64,000 nucleotides of DNA from positions 1,364,001 to 1,428,000 of the forward strand of contig CAWIIF010000015.1 in assembly GCA_963836015.1 (NCBI GenBank), given 5' to 3'. Under the pieces are notes generated by a model. It was not told the DNA's origin, searched no databases, and saw only the letters and a program-made list of their open reading frames with translations. The stretch is from CAWCDJ01 sp963836015 (GTDB taxonomy: Bacteria; Acidobacteriota; Terriglobia; Bryobacterales; Bryobacteraceae). Each line of letters begins with the position of its first letter. Positions within the stretch are counted from its first letter, which is position 1. Shown one piece after another: positions 44,946 to 54,049 of this stretch. Both the position numbers and the translations under genes were made by a program.

Positions 44946-46766
44946 TCAGGCGTCCGCGGGCGGGGGTGTTGCGGCCTGTGCCACCCGGAATTGCAGCTCA
45001 TGCAACTCGGCGTACAAGCCGCCCGTCTTCAGCAGGCCGTCGTGATCTCCGCGCTCGATAATCTCTCCGTCCTTTACCACGAAGATCACATCGGCCGAAC
45101 GAATGGTCGATAGCCGGTGCGCGATGACGATCGACGTTCGTCCCTTCATCAGGCGGTCCAGCGCGTCGAAGACCAGCTTTTCCGAAGCCGCGTCGAGGCC
45201 CGCGCTGGCTTCATCCAGAATGAGGATCGGGGTATTGCGAATCAAGGCCCGGGCGATAGCGATGCGCTGGCGCTGCCCGCCCGAGAGTGTGAGGCCGCGC
45301 TCTCCGATCATGGTCTCATAGCCATCCGGCATGTGCTCGATGAACTCGTGGGCGTTCGCCAGTCTCGCGGCATGCAGGATCTCTTCACGCGTCGCGTCCG
45401 GTTTTCCATACGCGATGTTGGCCCACACCGGCCCGTGGAAAAGCAGCGTCTCCTGCAGGACGAAGCTGATCTGTTGGCGCAGCGATTTCTGGCGATAGAG
45501 CTTCACGTCGAGGCCGTCGATCCGGACGATCCCGGCCGCGGGGTCGTAGAAGCGCGGAATCAGGTTGATGATGGTGGTCTTGCCGGCCCCCGTCGGACCC
45601 ACCAGCGCCGCCACCTGCCCCGGCTCCACCCGCAGGCTGACATGCTTGAGGACCGGGTAGTCCGGCTCGTAACCGAAGGTCACATTGCAGAGTTCGATTT
45701 CGCCTTGGAACCGAGGAGCCGCGCGGGCCCCGGGCAGGTCCACTACCTCGCGGTCCGTTTCCAGCACCTCGCGGATCCGCTCGTAGCCCACTGCGGCCTT
45801 CGAGTACGCATCCGTCATCTTAGACAAGTCCCGCATGGGTTTGTACATGCGGCCGAGATACCAGATGAAGAGTACCAGGGACCCCGCGCTCAGCGCGCCG
45901 CTCAACGCCATCCGGCCTCCGAACCACAAGACGAGACTGGTTCCGGCGGCAACCAGCAGGTCCACCGCCGATGGCAGCCTCACTTTGAGGCTGCGCGCCC
46001 GCAAGCCGATGGTGATCGACTCCAGGCTCTCCTCCGCTAGGCGCTGCTGTTCATATTCTTCGCGCGCGAAGGCCTTCACCACCCGAATGGAAGACAGCAC
46101 CTCCTGAATCACGGAGACCATCTCGCCTTCTTTTTTCCGAACTTCGCGCGAGACGCTCTTGATGCGCCGCGTGTAGCGGAAGACCACGACGAACAGGATT
46201 GGCGCCACGGACAGCGCGATCAGGGTGAACCGCCAGTTGAGGCAGAACATAACGGCCATCATGCCGACCAGCGTGAGACTGCTGATCATCGCGCCCAGAA
46301 GGCCGGAGGCAATGAAGCTCTGGATGGCATCGATGTCGCTTGTCAGCCGGCTGATCAGGTCGCCGGTATGTTTGCGGTCGTGGTAATCGAGCGAGAGGCG
46401 CTGAATGTGCGAGTAAAGCGTCTGGCGCAGGTCGTGCATTACGTACTGGCCGATCCGCGTAGTGAGATATCTCTCGGTGTACGTGGCCGCGGCGCCGATC
46501 GCCGCAATGACCAGCACCGCCAGGGCGGCGAACTTCAGGATCGCCAGCTTGTCCGCCCCGGCCATCAAAAGGATGGCCCGGCTCAACCCACCGCTGCCCG
46601 GCTTGGACTTCAGCACGTTATCTAGGACGATCTTGAGTGGCCAAGGCTCCGCCAGGCTCGCTACGCCCTCCACCAGAACCGCGGCCACGCCGATCGCCAG
46701 CCCGGTGGTGTGCGGCTTCAGCAGGTGGCGGATGCTCAGCTTCGGTCGCTTGGAATCGGTTGCCAT
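44946..46766 (-). CDS. ABC exporter, fused permease and ATPase (MsbA-like)
   Basis: 606 residues. Six transmembrane helices in the first 320 residues; the ATPase follows with Walker A LVGPTGAGKTTIINL, signature LSGGQRQRIAIARAL, Walker B ILILDEASAGLD (usual LDEATSALD changed to ASAG) and the H-loop VIAHRLST. It is a homodimeric half-transporter that exports lipids, peptides or drugs; the substrate cannot be told. It is followed by no coupled gene and preceded by a terminator-like hairpin. Confidence 0.92.
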   Translation of the reverse strand: MATDSKRPKLSIRHLLKPHTTGLAIGVAAVLVEGVASLAEPWPLKIVLDNVLKSKPGSGGLSRAILLMAGADKLAILKFAALAVLVIAAIGAAATYTERYLTTRIGQYVMHDLRQTLYSHIQRLSLDYHDRKHTGDLISRLTSDIDAIQSFIASGLLGAMISSLTLVGMMAVMFCLNWRFTLIALSVAPILFVVVFRYTRRIKSVSREVRKKEGEMVSVIQEVLSSIRVVKAFAREEYEQQRLAEESLESITIGLRARSLKVRLPSAVDLLVAAGTSLVLWFGGRMALSGALSAGSLVLFIWYLGRMYKPMRDLSKMTDAYSKAAVGYERIREVLETDREVVDLPGARAAPRFQGEIELCNVTFGYEPDYPVLKHVSLRVEPGQVAALVGPTGAGKTTIINLIPRFYDPAAGIVRIDGLDVKLYRQKSLRQQISFVLQETLLFHGPVWANIAYGKPDATREEILHAARLANAHEFIEHMPDGYETMIGERGLTLSGGQRQRIAIARALIRNTPILILDEASAGLDAASEKLVFDALDRLMKGRTSIVIAHRLSTIRSADVIFVVKDGEIIERGDHDGLLKTGGLYAELHELQFRVAQAATPPPADA

Positions 46767-46798
46767 GGAGTTGGGCCGGCCGGTTCAGGGTGCTTCCA

Positions 46799-46825
46799 GC
46801 CGGTGGGCGGCAAACGCCCACCGGC
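46799..46825 (-). terminator. Terminator-like hairpin after the LysM gene
   Basis: Perfect eleven-base arms at 46799-46809 and 46815-46825 with a GCAAA loop. It lies between the LysM gene stop at 46844 and the ABC exporter start at 46766, in the direction of minus-strand transcription. Confidence 0.55.
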
Positions 46826-46843
46826 CCGTCAGCTGTTGGGGAA

Positions 46844-47263
46844 CTATGCAGCCTGCGGAATCTTTAGTCGGTCACCCGGGTGGATGATCGAATGCTCATC
46901 CTTGAGCTTATCGGGATTGGCCGCGATGATCCTCGGGAATTGGTTGCCCCGCCCATAAAACCGCTCGGCAATCTTCCATAGAGAATCGCCTGACTTCACC
47001 TCGTACAGCTGCGCCGCCTGGGCGGGCGCGGCCGGCTGCGGCAGGCTGGGATCCACGCTGAGGTCGCAGACCAGGTCGGCATAAGCCGGATCCACGCTCT
47101 TGATGCGGTTCCAAATGAGGTTCTTGACATCCGCGTTCGGCGCCGCGCCTTGCAAGAACAGTTTATTCTCCTGGAGGTGCAGGTGGTCCAGACGCACACC
47201 CCGCTCCCGAATTGCCTGAAGCACCGGCTGGTACTTGGCCTTCAGTTCGTCAAAACGATCCAT
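46844..47263 (-). CDS. BON-like and LysM domain protein (YgaU/Kbp-like)
   Basis: 139 residues from the ATG at 47263, preceded by GGGAGAAG; a longer start at 47305 is possible. The N-terminal half (LKAKYQPVLQAIRERGV, then ENKLFLQGAAPNADVKNLIWNRIK) resembles a BON-type module. The C-terminal LysM domain reads YEVKSGDSLWKIAERFYGRG and IIAANPDKLKDEHSIIHPGDRLKIP. This is the domain order of the E. coli Kbp/YgaU protein, which binds potassium. No signal peptide is present, so it is probably cytoplasmic. Confidence 0.88.
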   Translation of the reverse strand: MDRFDELKAKYQPVLQAIRERGVRLDHLHLQENKLFLQGAAPNADVKNLIWNRIKSVDPAYADLVCDLSVDPSLPQPAAPAQAAQLYEVKSGDSLWKIAERFYGRGNQFPRIIAANPDKLKDEHSIIHPGDRLKIPQAA

Positions 47264-47389
47264 AGGATTGACTTCTCCCTCTGTAGCAACGAGATTCAGA
47301 CGCACGACCCTCTGGCCGCGCTACACGGATCGATGCAACCGATCGCTCCGGCGCCCCAGTTTCTGCCCGGCCTTGGAGATAAGCCGGTC

Positions 47390-47647
47390 TTATCCTTGGG
47401 GCTCCGAGAATTCACCGCTGCGCGTGATCGCGTCGCGTAGGATCATCAACGCCGCGTCCCGCAGGGTCAATAGATCGCACTCTCCACTCCAGACATCCTT
47501 ACACATGTATCTCGCGAAAGACGAGTGCAATTCGACTGGAATCGCTTCCCACCCGGACTGCGAAATCCTGGTGACCTGGCGAAGTGCGTGTTCCACCAGG
47601 TCGCTCTGAAGCCGGGTCATGCGCCTGTAATGGATCGACTGCGGCAT
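47390..47647 (-). CDS. Small hypothetical protein
   Basis: 85 residues from the ATG at 47647; an upstream in-frame start at 47710 would add an Arg/Gly-rich leader that looks non-coding. The sequence (RLQSDLVEHALRQVTRISQSGW, LLTLRDAALMILRDAI) is helix-prone and has normal amino-acid use. It is not recognised. It lies between the LysM gene and the PPK2 gene on the same strand. Confidence 0.4.
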   Translation of the reverse strand: MPQSIHYRRMTRLQSDLVEHALRQVTRISQSGWEAIPVELHSSFARYMCKDVWSGECDLLTLRDAALMILRDAITRSGEFSEPQG

Positions 47648-47786
47648 GGCTCCCCTCCACCGGCGAATGGCGCTTCCCCTCTTCCCGCCGCGGCATCGCT
47701 GCCCTGGCACTTAAAGAGATGCCGCAAACGGTACACGGGAAGGTGCCTGGTTGTTACCGTCCCATTACCGCCGCCCGCGAGCCTGT

Positions 47787-48656
47787 TTATGATGCCTTGG
47801 CTTCGATTTCGGCGGCGTGATACCTGCTGCGGATCCGGGCGATGTCCACGGTTGGTGCCGGAACTTTCATGTCGAGGTCCTCCAGCGTGCGGGAAATGAT
47901 CTGGGACACGGCCAGGTCGCGAAACCACTTGTGGTTCGACGGGATCACGAACCACGGAGCGTGCGGAGTGCTGGTCTTGTGCAGCATATCCTCGAATGCC
48001 GCGATGTAATCGTCCCAATACTCTCTTTCGCGGTAGTCGGCTTCGCTGACCTTCCAGCGGCGCACCGGGTCTTCCAGGCGGCGCTTGAAGCGAGCCAGTT
48101 GCTCCTCTTTCGAAATGTACAAAAGGAACTTGAGAATCTTGGTGTTGTTCTCCAACGCCAGAAGTTTCTCGAAGTCGTTGATCAGGTCGTACCGTTTCAA
48201 GTAGGCTTGCGGCGGCACAAGTCCGTGGACCCTCGCCACCAGCACATCTTCGTAGTGCGAGCGGTTGAAAATCACCATTTCTCCCCGGGCCGGGACGTGC
48301 GGGTGCACCCGCCAGAGAAAGTCGTGGGCGAGTTGTTCCGGGGTTGGCTGTTTGAACCCGACGACCCGGCAGCCGGCCGGGTTGGCGCAGGTGAAGATAT
48401 GACGGACCACGCCGTCCTTGCCTCCGGCATCGAGTCCCTGCAGCACCACCAGCAGGGAATGCTTCTTCTCGGCGTGCATCGTGTAGTGCTGCTCGTCGAT
48501 CTTCGTCACGTGGAAGCGGATGTCCGGTAGCGCCGCCTCCGGCGTTTCGTATCGATCCCGGTATCCCGGGTCGATGTTTCCCAATCTCACCCGTGAGCCG
48601 GGTTCGATCATAAACCTCTTCAGGCAGTCGTCCGGGTATTGCTTCGGTTTCTCCAT
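47787..48656 (-). CDS. ppk2: Polyphosphate kinase 2 family protein
   Basis: 289 residues from the ATG at 48656; longer frame starts up to 48773 are unlikely. The Walker A LQGLDAGGKDGVVRHIF, followed by HDFLWRVHPHVPARGEMVIFNRSHYEDVL and lid residues KRRLEDPVRRWKVSEADY in separate blocks, identifies the PPK2_rel group. These use polyphosphate to phosphorylate nucleoside mono- or diphosphates. Whether this one acts on AMP or on NDPs is not decided by the residues seen. It is transcribed divergently from the DUF3300 gene. Confidence 0.9.
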   Translation of the reverse strand: MEKPKQYPDDCLKRFMIEPGSRVRLGNIDPGYRDRYETPEAALPDIRFHVTKIDEQHYTMHAEKKHSLLVVLQGLDAGGKDGVVRHIFTCANPAGCRVVGFKQPTPEQLAHDFLWRVHPHVPARGEMVIFNRSHYEDVLVARVHGLVPPQAYLKRYDLINDFEKLLALENNTKILKFLLYISKEEQLARFKRRLEDPVRRWKVSEADYREREYWDDYIAAFEDMLHKTSTPHAPWFVIPSNHKWFRDLAVSQIISRTLEDLDMKVPAPTVDIARIRSRYHAAEIEAKAS

Positions 48657-48948
48657 CACCCTCAGCGTTCCTAAGTTAGGCGGGGCGCTGAGTCTGCCGG
48701 CAGCCGCGTCTGTTAAGCGTCTTTCAGGTTGCACTTCACATATCACCATCGTGTTACTTACCCCCTTCTGCACAGCGAGGCGGTTATAGTGCTTCCACTA
48801 GCGGAGATGGCAGGTCCCCGGCGGAGGGTTCATTATTGGGCGTGACTGAACAAGTTTCACCCCCTTGCGTGCTAACACCCCAATATGGACCGGCCCCGCC
48901 TGGAGCCGCATCATGAACTGTACGGAACCAGAGAAAGGAGGCGCGGTC

Positions 48949-50364
48949 GTGAAGAAGGATGCAATCGTCCGACTTATACCTTTAGGAGCCCAGGCTCGCG
49001 CAATCGGCGCGCTCCTGGTTGCAGCAGTCTTTCTGTTTCAGGAGTCGTTAGCGTTCGCGCAGCCGCCCAAGCCAGCTTCGTCGAGCTCGGGACAAGCCCA
49101 GGCGCAATCCCTTTCACCCGAGCAACTCGACAGTCTGGTAGCGCCGATTGCGCTCTACCCGGATCCCTTATTGAGCCAGGTTCTGGTGGCATCAACCTAT
49201 CCGCTCGAAGTCGTGCAAGCCGACCGGTGGGTGAAACAAAATACCGGCCTGCAAGGAAAGAACCTCACCGACGCGGCAGCCAAACAGCCCTGGGACCCGA
49301 GTATCCAGGCGTTGGTGCTGTTTCCTGTGGTGCTCGCCCAGATGGATCAGAACATCGGCTGGACCACCGACCTGGGTAACGCGTTCCTCGGCCAGGAGAG
49401 TGCAGTATTCGATGCCGTGCAGCGGATGAGGCAGAAAGCGGAGCAGAACGGTAAACTCAAATCCACGCCACAGCAGGCCGTCACCACTGCGACCGTCAAT
49501 GACGCCAGCTACATTGAGATCCAGCCCACCGACCCGCAGGTAATCTACGTGCCGCAATACGAACCTGTCGCGGTCTGGGGTCCCCCGGCATACTACCCGT
49601 ACCCGGCGATCGCCTATCCATACGGCGGCGCGCTTGCAACCGGCATCATCTCCTTTGGAGCGGGCGTGGCAATTGGGGCTCTGGTCTCGGGAGGCGGCGG
49701 ATGGGGCTGGGGCTGCGGATGGGGCAACAACGCCGTGATCGTCAACAATAATTTCATTCGGAACAACCATTTCAACAGAGCCAACGTGGGGAACGGCAAC
49801 CAGTGGCGGCATAACCCGGAACATCGCCGGGCCGTACCGTACAACAATGCCGGAGCGGCGGGCCGATTCAAGCCCGGCGCCGCCAACAACCTTCCGAACC
49901 GGCCCAATCCGATACAAACGCAGCAGCGCCTCGGTGAGGCCGGACGGCGTGCTGGACAAGGCCAGTGGACCGGGCGCACACCAGGAAAGGGCGGACCGGG
50001 CAATATCGGTCAGGGAATGGCGGGGCGGCCCGGACAGGTCAGTCCCGGCCAGCGGCCCGCGATGAATCCCGCCAACCGGCCGCGGGCCAATACCGGATCT
50101 GCCAATCGCGCCATGCCTAACAACATGGGCAACAGGATCGGCGGCAGGCAGATCGCTCCCGGTAATATGGGCGGCGCATTCGGCGGCATGAACGCAGGGG
50201 GCGGCCGGGCGCGCATGAACAGTAACCGCGGCTCCTCCAGCTTCGGTGGATTTAATCGCGGAGGCGGCGGCTTCAATCGCGGAGGCGGCGGCTTCAATCG
50301 CGGAGGCGGCGGCTTCAGCCGCGGAGGCGGCGGGCGTCGTGGCGGCGGTGGACGGCGTCGCTGA
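48949..50364 (+). CDS. Exported DUF3300 protein with glycine-rich tail
   Basis: 471 residues from GTG at 48949, preceded by an ideal AAAGGAGG seven bases away; a start at 48865 is rejected. A signal peptide ends at LAFAQ. The DUF3300 domain has LDSLVAPIALYPDPLLSQVLVAST and QPTDPQVIYVPQYEPVAVWG, parted by a helical region. The last 250 residues are Gly/Asn/Arg-rich and end in FNRGGGG repeats. DUF3300 proteins are exported and frequently neighbour DUF2950 proteins, as here; their function is unknown. Confidence 0.88.
   Translation: MKKDAIVRLIPLGAQARAIGALLVAAVFLFQESLAFAQPPKPASSSSGQAQAQSLSPEQLDSLVAPIALYPDPLLSQVLVASTYPLEVVQADRWVKQNTGLQGKNLTDAAAKQPWDPSIQALVLFPVVLAQMDQNIGWTTDLGNAFLGQESAVFDAVQRMRQKAEQNGKLKSTPQQAVTTATVNDASYIEIQPTDPQVIYVPQYEPVAVWGPPAYYPYPAIAYPYGGALATGIISFGAGVAIGALVSGGGGWGWGCGWGNNAVIVNNNFIRNNHFNRANVGNGNQWRHNPEHRRAVPYNNAGAAGRFKPGAANNLPNRPNPIQTQQRLGEAGRRAGQGQWTGRTPGKGGPGNIGQGMAGRPGQVSPGQRPAMNPANRPRANTGSANRAMPNNMGNRIGGRQIAPGNMGGAFGGMNAGGGRARMNSNRGSSSFGGFNRGGGGFNRGGGGFNRGGGGFSRGGGGRRGGGGRRR
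50251..50336 (+). repeat. Tandem 21-base repeat inside the DUF3300 gene
   Basis: Three near-identical copies, followed by degenerate copies, of a 21-base unit encoding GGGGFNR. They lie in the 3' end of the DUF3300 gene. The frame is kept, so copy number can change without breaking the protein. Confidence 0.75.
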
Positions 50365-50395
50365 ACACCCGCGAAGAAGAAAGACGAAAGAGCCT

Positions 50396-51346
50396 ATGTG
50401 GATGCCTAAAAGTAGTTCGTGCCTCCAGGCCGCGGCAGTTCTGGCTGCTGCGGCCTTTCTCCAAATCGGCGCCGGCTATGCCGGCCCACAACCGCGGGGC
50501 GAGAGTTTCCGGACACCGGAGGCCGCCGCCGCAGCGCTCGCCGCCGCGGCCAGGGCCAACGACGTACCGGGCCTGCTTCGAATCCTCGGGCCCGCTGCGC
50601 GTCCTATCCTGATTACCAACGACCCGGTATCAGACCGCACCGTGCGCCGGAAATTCGCCACGAAGGCCTCGGAGCGGATGAGCGTGGTTCCCGATCCCAA
50701 TCGCCCCGGCTACAAAGTAGTCGAGGTCGGCGAGAGCCGCTGGCCCCTGCCGATTCCGCTGACTCGCGGGAACGGCGGCTGGCGCTTCGATGTGGATGCG
50801 GCCAAACAGGAGATTCTCCTGCGACGTATCGGCGACAACGAACTTTCCGCGATCGAGATCAGCCGCGGTTTCGTGGAAGCTCAGAACGAATATGCCGGTC
50901 GGGCCGGTGCTGCCGGTAAGGCGCCCCAGTTCGCGCAAAAGTTTTTCAGCTCGCCCGGCCAGCGGGACGGACTCTATTGGAAGAGCGATGACCAAAACGA
51001 TCAAAGTCCCGTCGCCGAAATGGTTGCCAAGGCCATCAGCGAGGGCTATCGAACCAAGGGCACGCCCTACCATGGATACTACTTCCGCATCTTGAAGGAG
51101 CAGGGTCCCCACGCTCCGGGAGGCGCCATGAGCTATCTCGATAACGGTGCCATGAACCGGGGTTTTGCCTTGGTCGCCTGGCCTTCCGATTACCGTTCCA
51201 CCGGCGTGATGACCTTCGTCGTGGATAAGACGGGCATCGTATATCAACGGGATTTGGGCCCGCAAACCGCCGATGTTGCCGGCGCCATGACGGCCTACGA
51301 TCCCGATGGGAATTGGGCGCCTGTTTCCGATTCTGTCAATCCCTAG
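50396..51346 (+). CDS. Exported DUF2950 protein
   Basis: 316 residues from the ATG at 50396; the frame starting at 50246 lies in the DUF3300 gene and is rejected. The signal peptide ends near GAGYAG. Family blocks are FRTPEAAAAALAAAARANDVPGLLRILGP, split by short variable parts, and GTPYHGYYFRILKEQGPHAPGG, MNRGFALVAWPSDYRSTGVMTF and GIVYQRDLG. Function is unknown. It follows the DUF3300 gene by 31 bases, so the two probably form an operon ending in the hairpin at 51352-51379. Confidence 0.88.
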   Translation: MWMPKSSSCLQAAAVLAAAAFLQIGAGYAGPQPRGESFRTPEAAAAALAAAARANDVPGLLRILGPAARPILITNDPVSDRTVRRKFATKASERMSVVPDPNRPGYKVVEVGESRWPLPIPLTRGNGGWRFDVDAAKQEILLRRIGDNELSAIEISRGFVEAQNEYAGRAGAAGKAPQFAQKFFSSPGQRDGLYWKSDDQNDQSPVAEMVAKAISEGYRTKGTPYHGYYFRILKEQGPHAPGGAMSYLDNGAMNRGFALVAWPSDYRSTGVMTFVVDKTGIVYQRDLGPQTADVAGAMTAYDPDGNWAPVSDSVNP

Positions 51347-51351
51347 GAATA

Positions 51352-51379
51352 GCCGGGCGGGCCGCCGCGCCCGCCCGGC
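51352..51379 (+). terminator. Terminator-like hairpin after the DUF2950 gene
   Basis: Perfect eleven-base GC-rich arms (51352-51362 and 51369-51379) with a six-base loop, beginning 6 bases after the DUF2950 stop codon. No U-tract follows. Confidence 0.6.
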
Positions 51380-51421
51380 GCCTCCCCGACAGTTTGGCGG
51401 CTGATTGCCTGCTTCTAAGAT

Positions 51422-51435
51422 GTACTTATAAGTAC
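51422..51435. promoter_or_regulatory. Perfect 14-base palindrome upstream of the response-regulator kinase
   Basis: GTACTTATAAGTAC reads the same on both strands. It sits in an AT-rich island 167 bases upstream of the hybrid kinase start and just after the terminator of the preceding operon, as expected for a dimeric regulator site or promoter element. Confidence 0.4.
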
Positions 51436-51601
51436 GTGCCGGCCCGTGGCGTGTAACCCGAAGAACATCGTTAAGCGGCATACGTTTTGTTTGTGCGCTT
51501 CATCCCCTTCTCCATTTGACCTTGGAATACTCTCCTGGAGAAGTTTCGGAAGTGGAACTAAACTACTATTACTTATACCGTTACTCTTTGGGAGTCAGAT
51601 C

Positions 51602-52771
51602 ATGACGCACAAAGGTACTGTTCTTATCGTAGATGACGAGCCGAGGTGGCTGGAATTCCTATGCCGGATTCTCACGGACAAGGGCTATCGAGTCTTTACC
51701 GCCAGTGGAGGGAAGCCCGCGCTCGCCGCCGTTGCCGCGAACTCATTCGACCTGATTTTGCTGGATATCCGGATGCCGTCGATGGATGGGTTCGAAGTCT
51801 GCCGCCGCCTTAAACGGGACGAGGAGTATCGCGCCATCCCAGTAATCTTCCTCAGTTCGCCGCTGGAAGCCGAGATCGTCGAAGGCCTTCGGCTCGGCGC
51901 GGTGGATCTTCTGTACAAGCCCTTCCGTACCATGGAGGTACTGGCCCGTGTCGATGCTCGTCTCGAGCTTGCGCGGCGCGAGCGGTTCGAACGCACGATC
52001 CGCACGAGTGAAGATCGCGTCAATCGCTCTCGCGACCTGGAAGGACTCGGGCTCCTCGCCGGAGGAGTGGCCCACGACTTCAACAGCTTCCTGGGCAGCA
52101 TTCTGTTGAATTCCGAAGTCGCCCTCGAGGAACTCGACAATGCTTCGCCGGCGCGCGGCGAGATCGAGAGGATCCGCACCGTCTCGCTCCGTGCAACGGA
52201 AGTTGTGTCCCAGTTGATGCACTATGCTCTCTACCACACCGTCGATTTCGAACCTACCGATCTTCGCGGCCTGGTTGCCGAGATGGCCGGGTTGATGCGC
52301 TGCTCGACCCCGAAAAAGTGCCGGATCGAGACCGACCTCCTGCGCGCTGTGCCGTTCGTACGGGCCAATCCGGCGCAGATCCGCCAGGTAGTCATGAACC
52401 TCATCAGGAACGCCTCGGATGCGATCGGCGACCGCGCCGGCGTCATCACCCTCAAAACGTCCTCCGCTCATATCTCGCCCGGAGAGTGCAGGCTCCCGGA
52501 GGGCGAGTATGTGAGCCTCGAGGTGACGGATACCGGCTGCGGCATGACGGACGAGACACGCGCCCGGATCTTCGACCCCTTCTTCACCACCAAATTCGAC
52601 GGCCGTGGTCTCGGGCTCGCGGCGCTGCAGAGCATTGTGGCGAGTCACGGAGCAAGCATCGACGTGGCCAGTACACCCGGATGTGGTACAACGTTCCGGA
52701 TCCTTCTGCCGTGCTGGCGGGAACCGGTCCCGCTCCCGGAAACGAAGTCTGCCGCCCGAATCGTCCAATAA
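51602..52771 (+). CDS. Response regulator-histidine kinase hybrid
   Basis: 389 residues from the ATG at 51602, with GGGAG seven bases upstream. The N-terminal receiver domain has the acid pair at residues 11-13, phospho-acceptor Asp55 in LLDIRMPSMDG, and the Lys in YKPFR. The kinase core follows: H-box GGVAHDFNSFLG, N-box MNLIRNASDAI, G1 DTGCGM, F-box FDPFFTTK and G2 GRGLGLAAL. No membrane segment or sensor domain exists, so this is a cytoplasmic kinase controlled by its own receiver. No partner output regulator is adjacent; the free-standing receiver at 57169 is a candidate. Confidence 0.9.
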   Translation: MTHKGTVLIVDDEPRWLEFLCRILTDKGYRVFTASGGKPALAAVAANSFDLILLDIRMPSMDGFEVCRRLKRDEEYRAIPVIFLSSPLEAEIVEGLRLGAVDLLYKPFRTMEVLARVDARLELARRERFERTIRTSEDRVNRSRDLEGLGLLAGGVAHDFNSFLGSILLNSEVALEELDNASPARGEIERIRTVSLRATEVVSQLMHYALYHTVDFEPTDLRGLVAEMAGLMRCSTPKKCRIETDLLRAVPFVRANPAQIRQVVMNLIRNASDAIGDRAGVITLKTSSAHISPGECRLPEGEYVSLEVTDTGCGMTDETRARIFDPFFTTKFDGRGLGLAALQSIVASHGASIDVASTPGCGTTFRILLPCWREPVPLPETKSAARIVQ

Positions 52772-52791
52772 GTAAGCTTTGCGGCGTCGAG

Positions 52792-53760
52792 TTAGTCCGG
52801 CAGCGCGTAGTAACCTCGGCGCCACATGACGTTGAGCGACGTCTCCCCGCGGGGAGGAGTGACTTCCACTCTCAGAGTGCGGTACTTGCCGTCGTTCGCC
52901 TGATTACTCGAGGAGTAGCCTAGCATATACTCCTCGCGGAGGTCTGTACTGAGCCGGTCAATGACTTCCGGCAGGTCCCCCAGTTTGCGCGCGAAGTAAG
53001 CGCGCCCTCCGCTTTCCGAGGTCAGCTTCTCCAGGAACTGATATCTCTCGAATATCCCGATCGCATAGACGCGGACATCGGATTCCATCACCAGGTCCTT
53101 GATCTCCGCCTCCGTGTACCGGCTGTTGTTGTCCCCGCCGTCGGTCAGCACAAATAGCGCCCTGCGGGAATTCTTGGCCTTCTTCATCTGGTGAACGCCA
53201 AGGCCGATTGCGTCCAGCAGGGCTGTCCAGCCTTGCGGTTCCTGTGTCGACAGATCCCGCAAAATGTCCCCGGGATTCGGCGTGAAGTCTCTCACAAGCG
53301 CCGGCTGATCGGCGAAGCGAACAAGAAAGAATTCGTCCCCCGGGATCGTGGTCTCGAAGAAGCGCCGGATCGCCGCGACCGACCGGTCGATGCGCTTCTT
53401 CATGCTGCTGCTGGTATCGAAGACAAAGCCGACCGATACAGGGCCATCCTCCTTGAAGACGCTCACGACCTTCTGCTCGACGTTGTCTTCGAAGACGCGG
53501 AAGGAGCCGGCGGTAAGATCGGGTACGGGGCGGTCCTGCAGATCCGTCACGGTGACTGGTACCAGGGTCAGGTTTACGTCCAGCCGGATGTTCGACCGCC
53601 CGATCGTCCGGTGATGGATGGGGACGATGCGCGGGGTGATCGAGACCGTGGGCTCCTGTGTCCAGGCGGCGGGAATCAGTGCTGCGCCCAATGCGAGCGC
53701 GGCCAGAGTTGCTCCGCCAAACCCCGCTCTCGAACGCTGTTTGACTCCTGGACCGGGCAT
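52792..53760 (-). CDS. Exported VWA-domain protein (paralogue 1)
   Basis: 322 residues from the ATG at 53760. A signal peptide precedes VSITPRIVPIHHRTIG and LDVNLTLVPVTVTD, a short beta module. The VWA domain has a MIDAS motif FDTSSSMKKRI, then QGWTALLDAIGLG and FVLTDGGDNNSRYTEAEIK. The C-terminal beta part includes YRTLRVEVTPPRGETSLNV. The same order recurs in the plus-strand gene at 57634-58632. These exported VWA proteins are widespread in acidobacteria and probably bind proteins in a metal-dependent way; their partners are unknown. Confidence 0.85.
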   Translation of the reverse strand: MPGPGVKQRSRAGFGGATLAALALGAALIPAAWTQEPTVSITPRIVPIHHRTIGRSNIRLDVNLTLVPVTVTDLQDRPVPDLTAGSFRVFEDNVEQKVVSVFKEDGPVSVGFVFDTSSSMKKRIDRSVAAIRRFFETTIPGDEFFLVRFADQPALVRDFTPNPGDILRDLSTQEPQGWTALLDAIGLGVHQMKKAKNSRRALFVLTDGGDNNSRYTEAEIKDLVMESDVRVYAIGIFERYQFLEKLTSESGGRAYFARKLGDLPEVIDRLSTDLREEYMLGYSSSNQANDGKYRTLRVEVTPPRGETSLNVMWRRGYYALPD

Positions 53761-54049
53761 CAGCCACCTTGGCGTAGGAATCGAAATAGTATATGCCCGC
53801 GACCCCGCTTGCGCCAAGTGGCGCGGGGTGAAATGGGGTCTCAGCGAGCAGCCCGAATCGGACATTCCGCGGGGATGCGCTACCCCGTTTCCGATGCAAA
53901 ATCTCGTAACTCGTTGGGATAATTCACCCGTTCGCGGCCAAATTCATCAGCCGCACGCGGTCGGAAGGCATCCAGCCGTTCAGGATGGGAACTGAACGGG
54001 GCTCTTTGACCGCGTTCTTCCCGCTGAGATTTCAGGGGAGGTCTTCAGC

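Noticed and set aside
50251..50336. Possible CRISPR-like array
   Set aside because: The repeats are 21-base tandem units inside a coding frame with no spacers.
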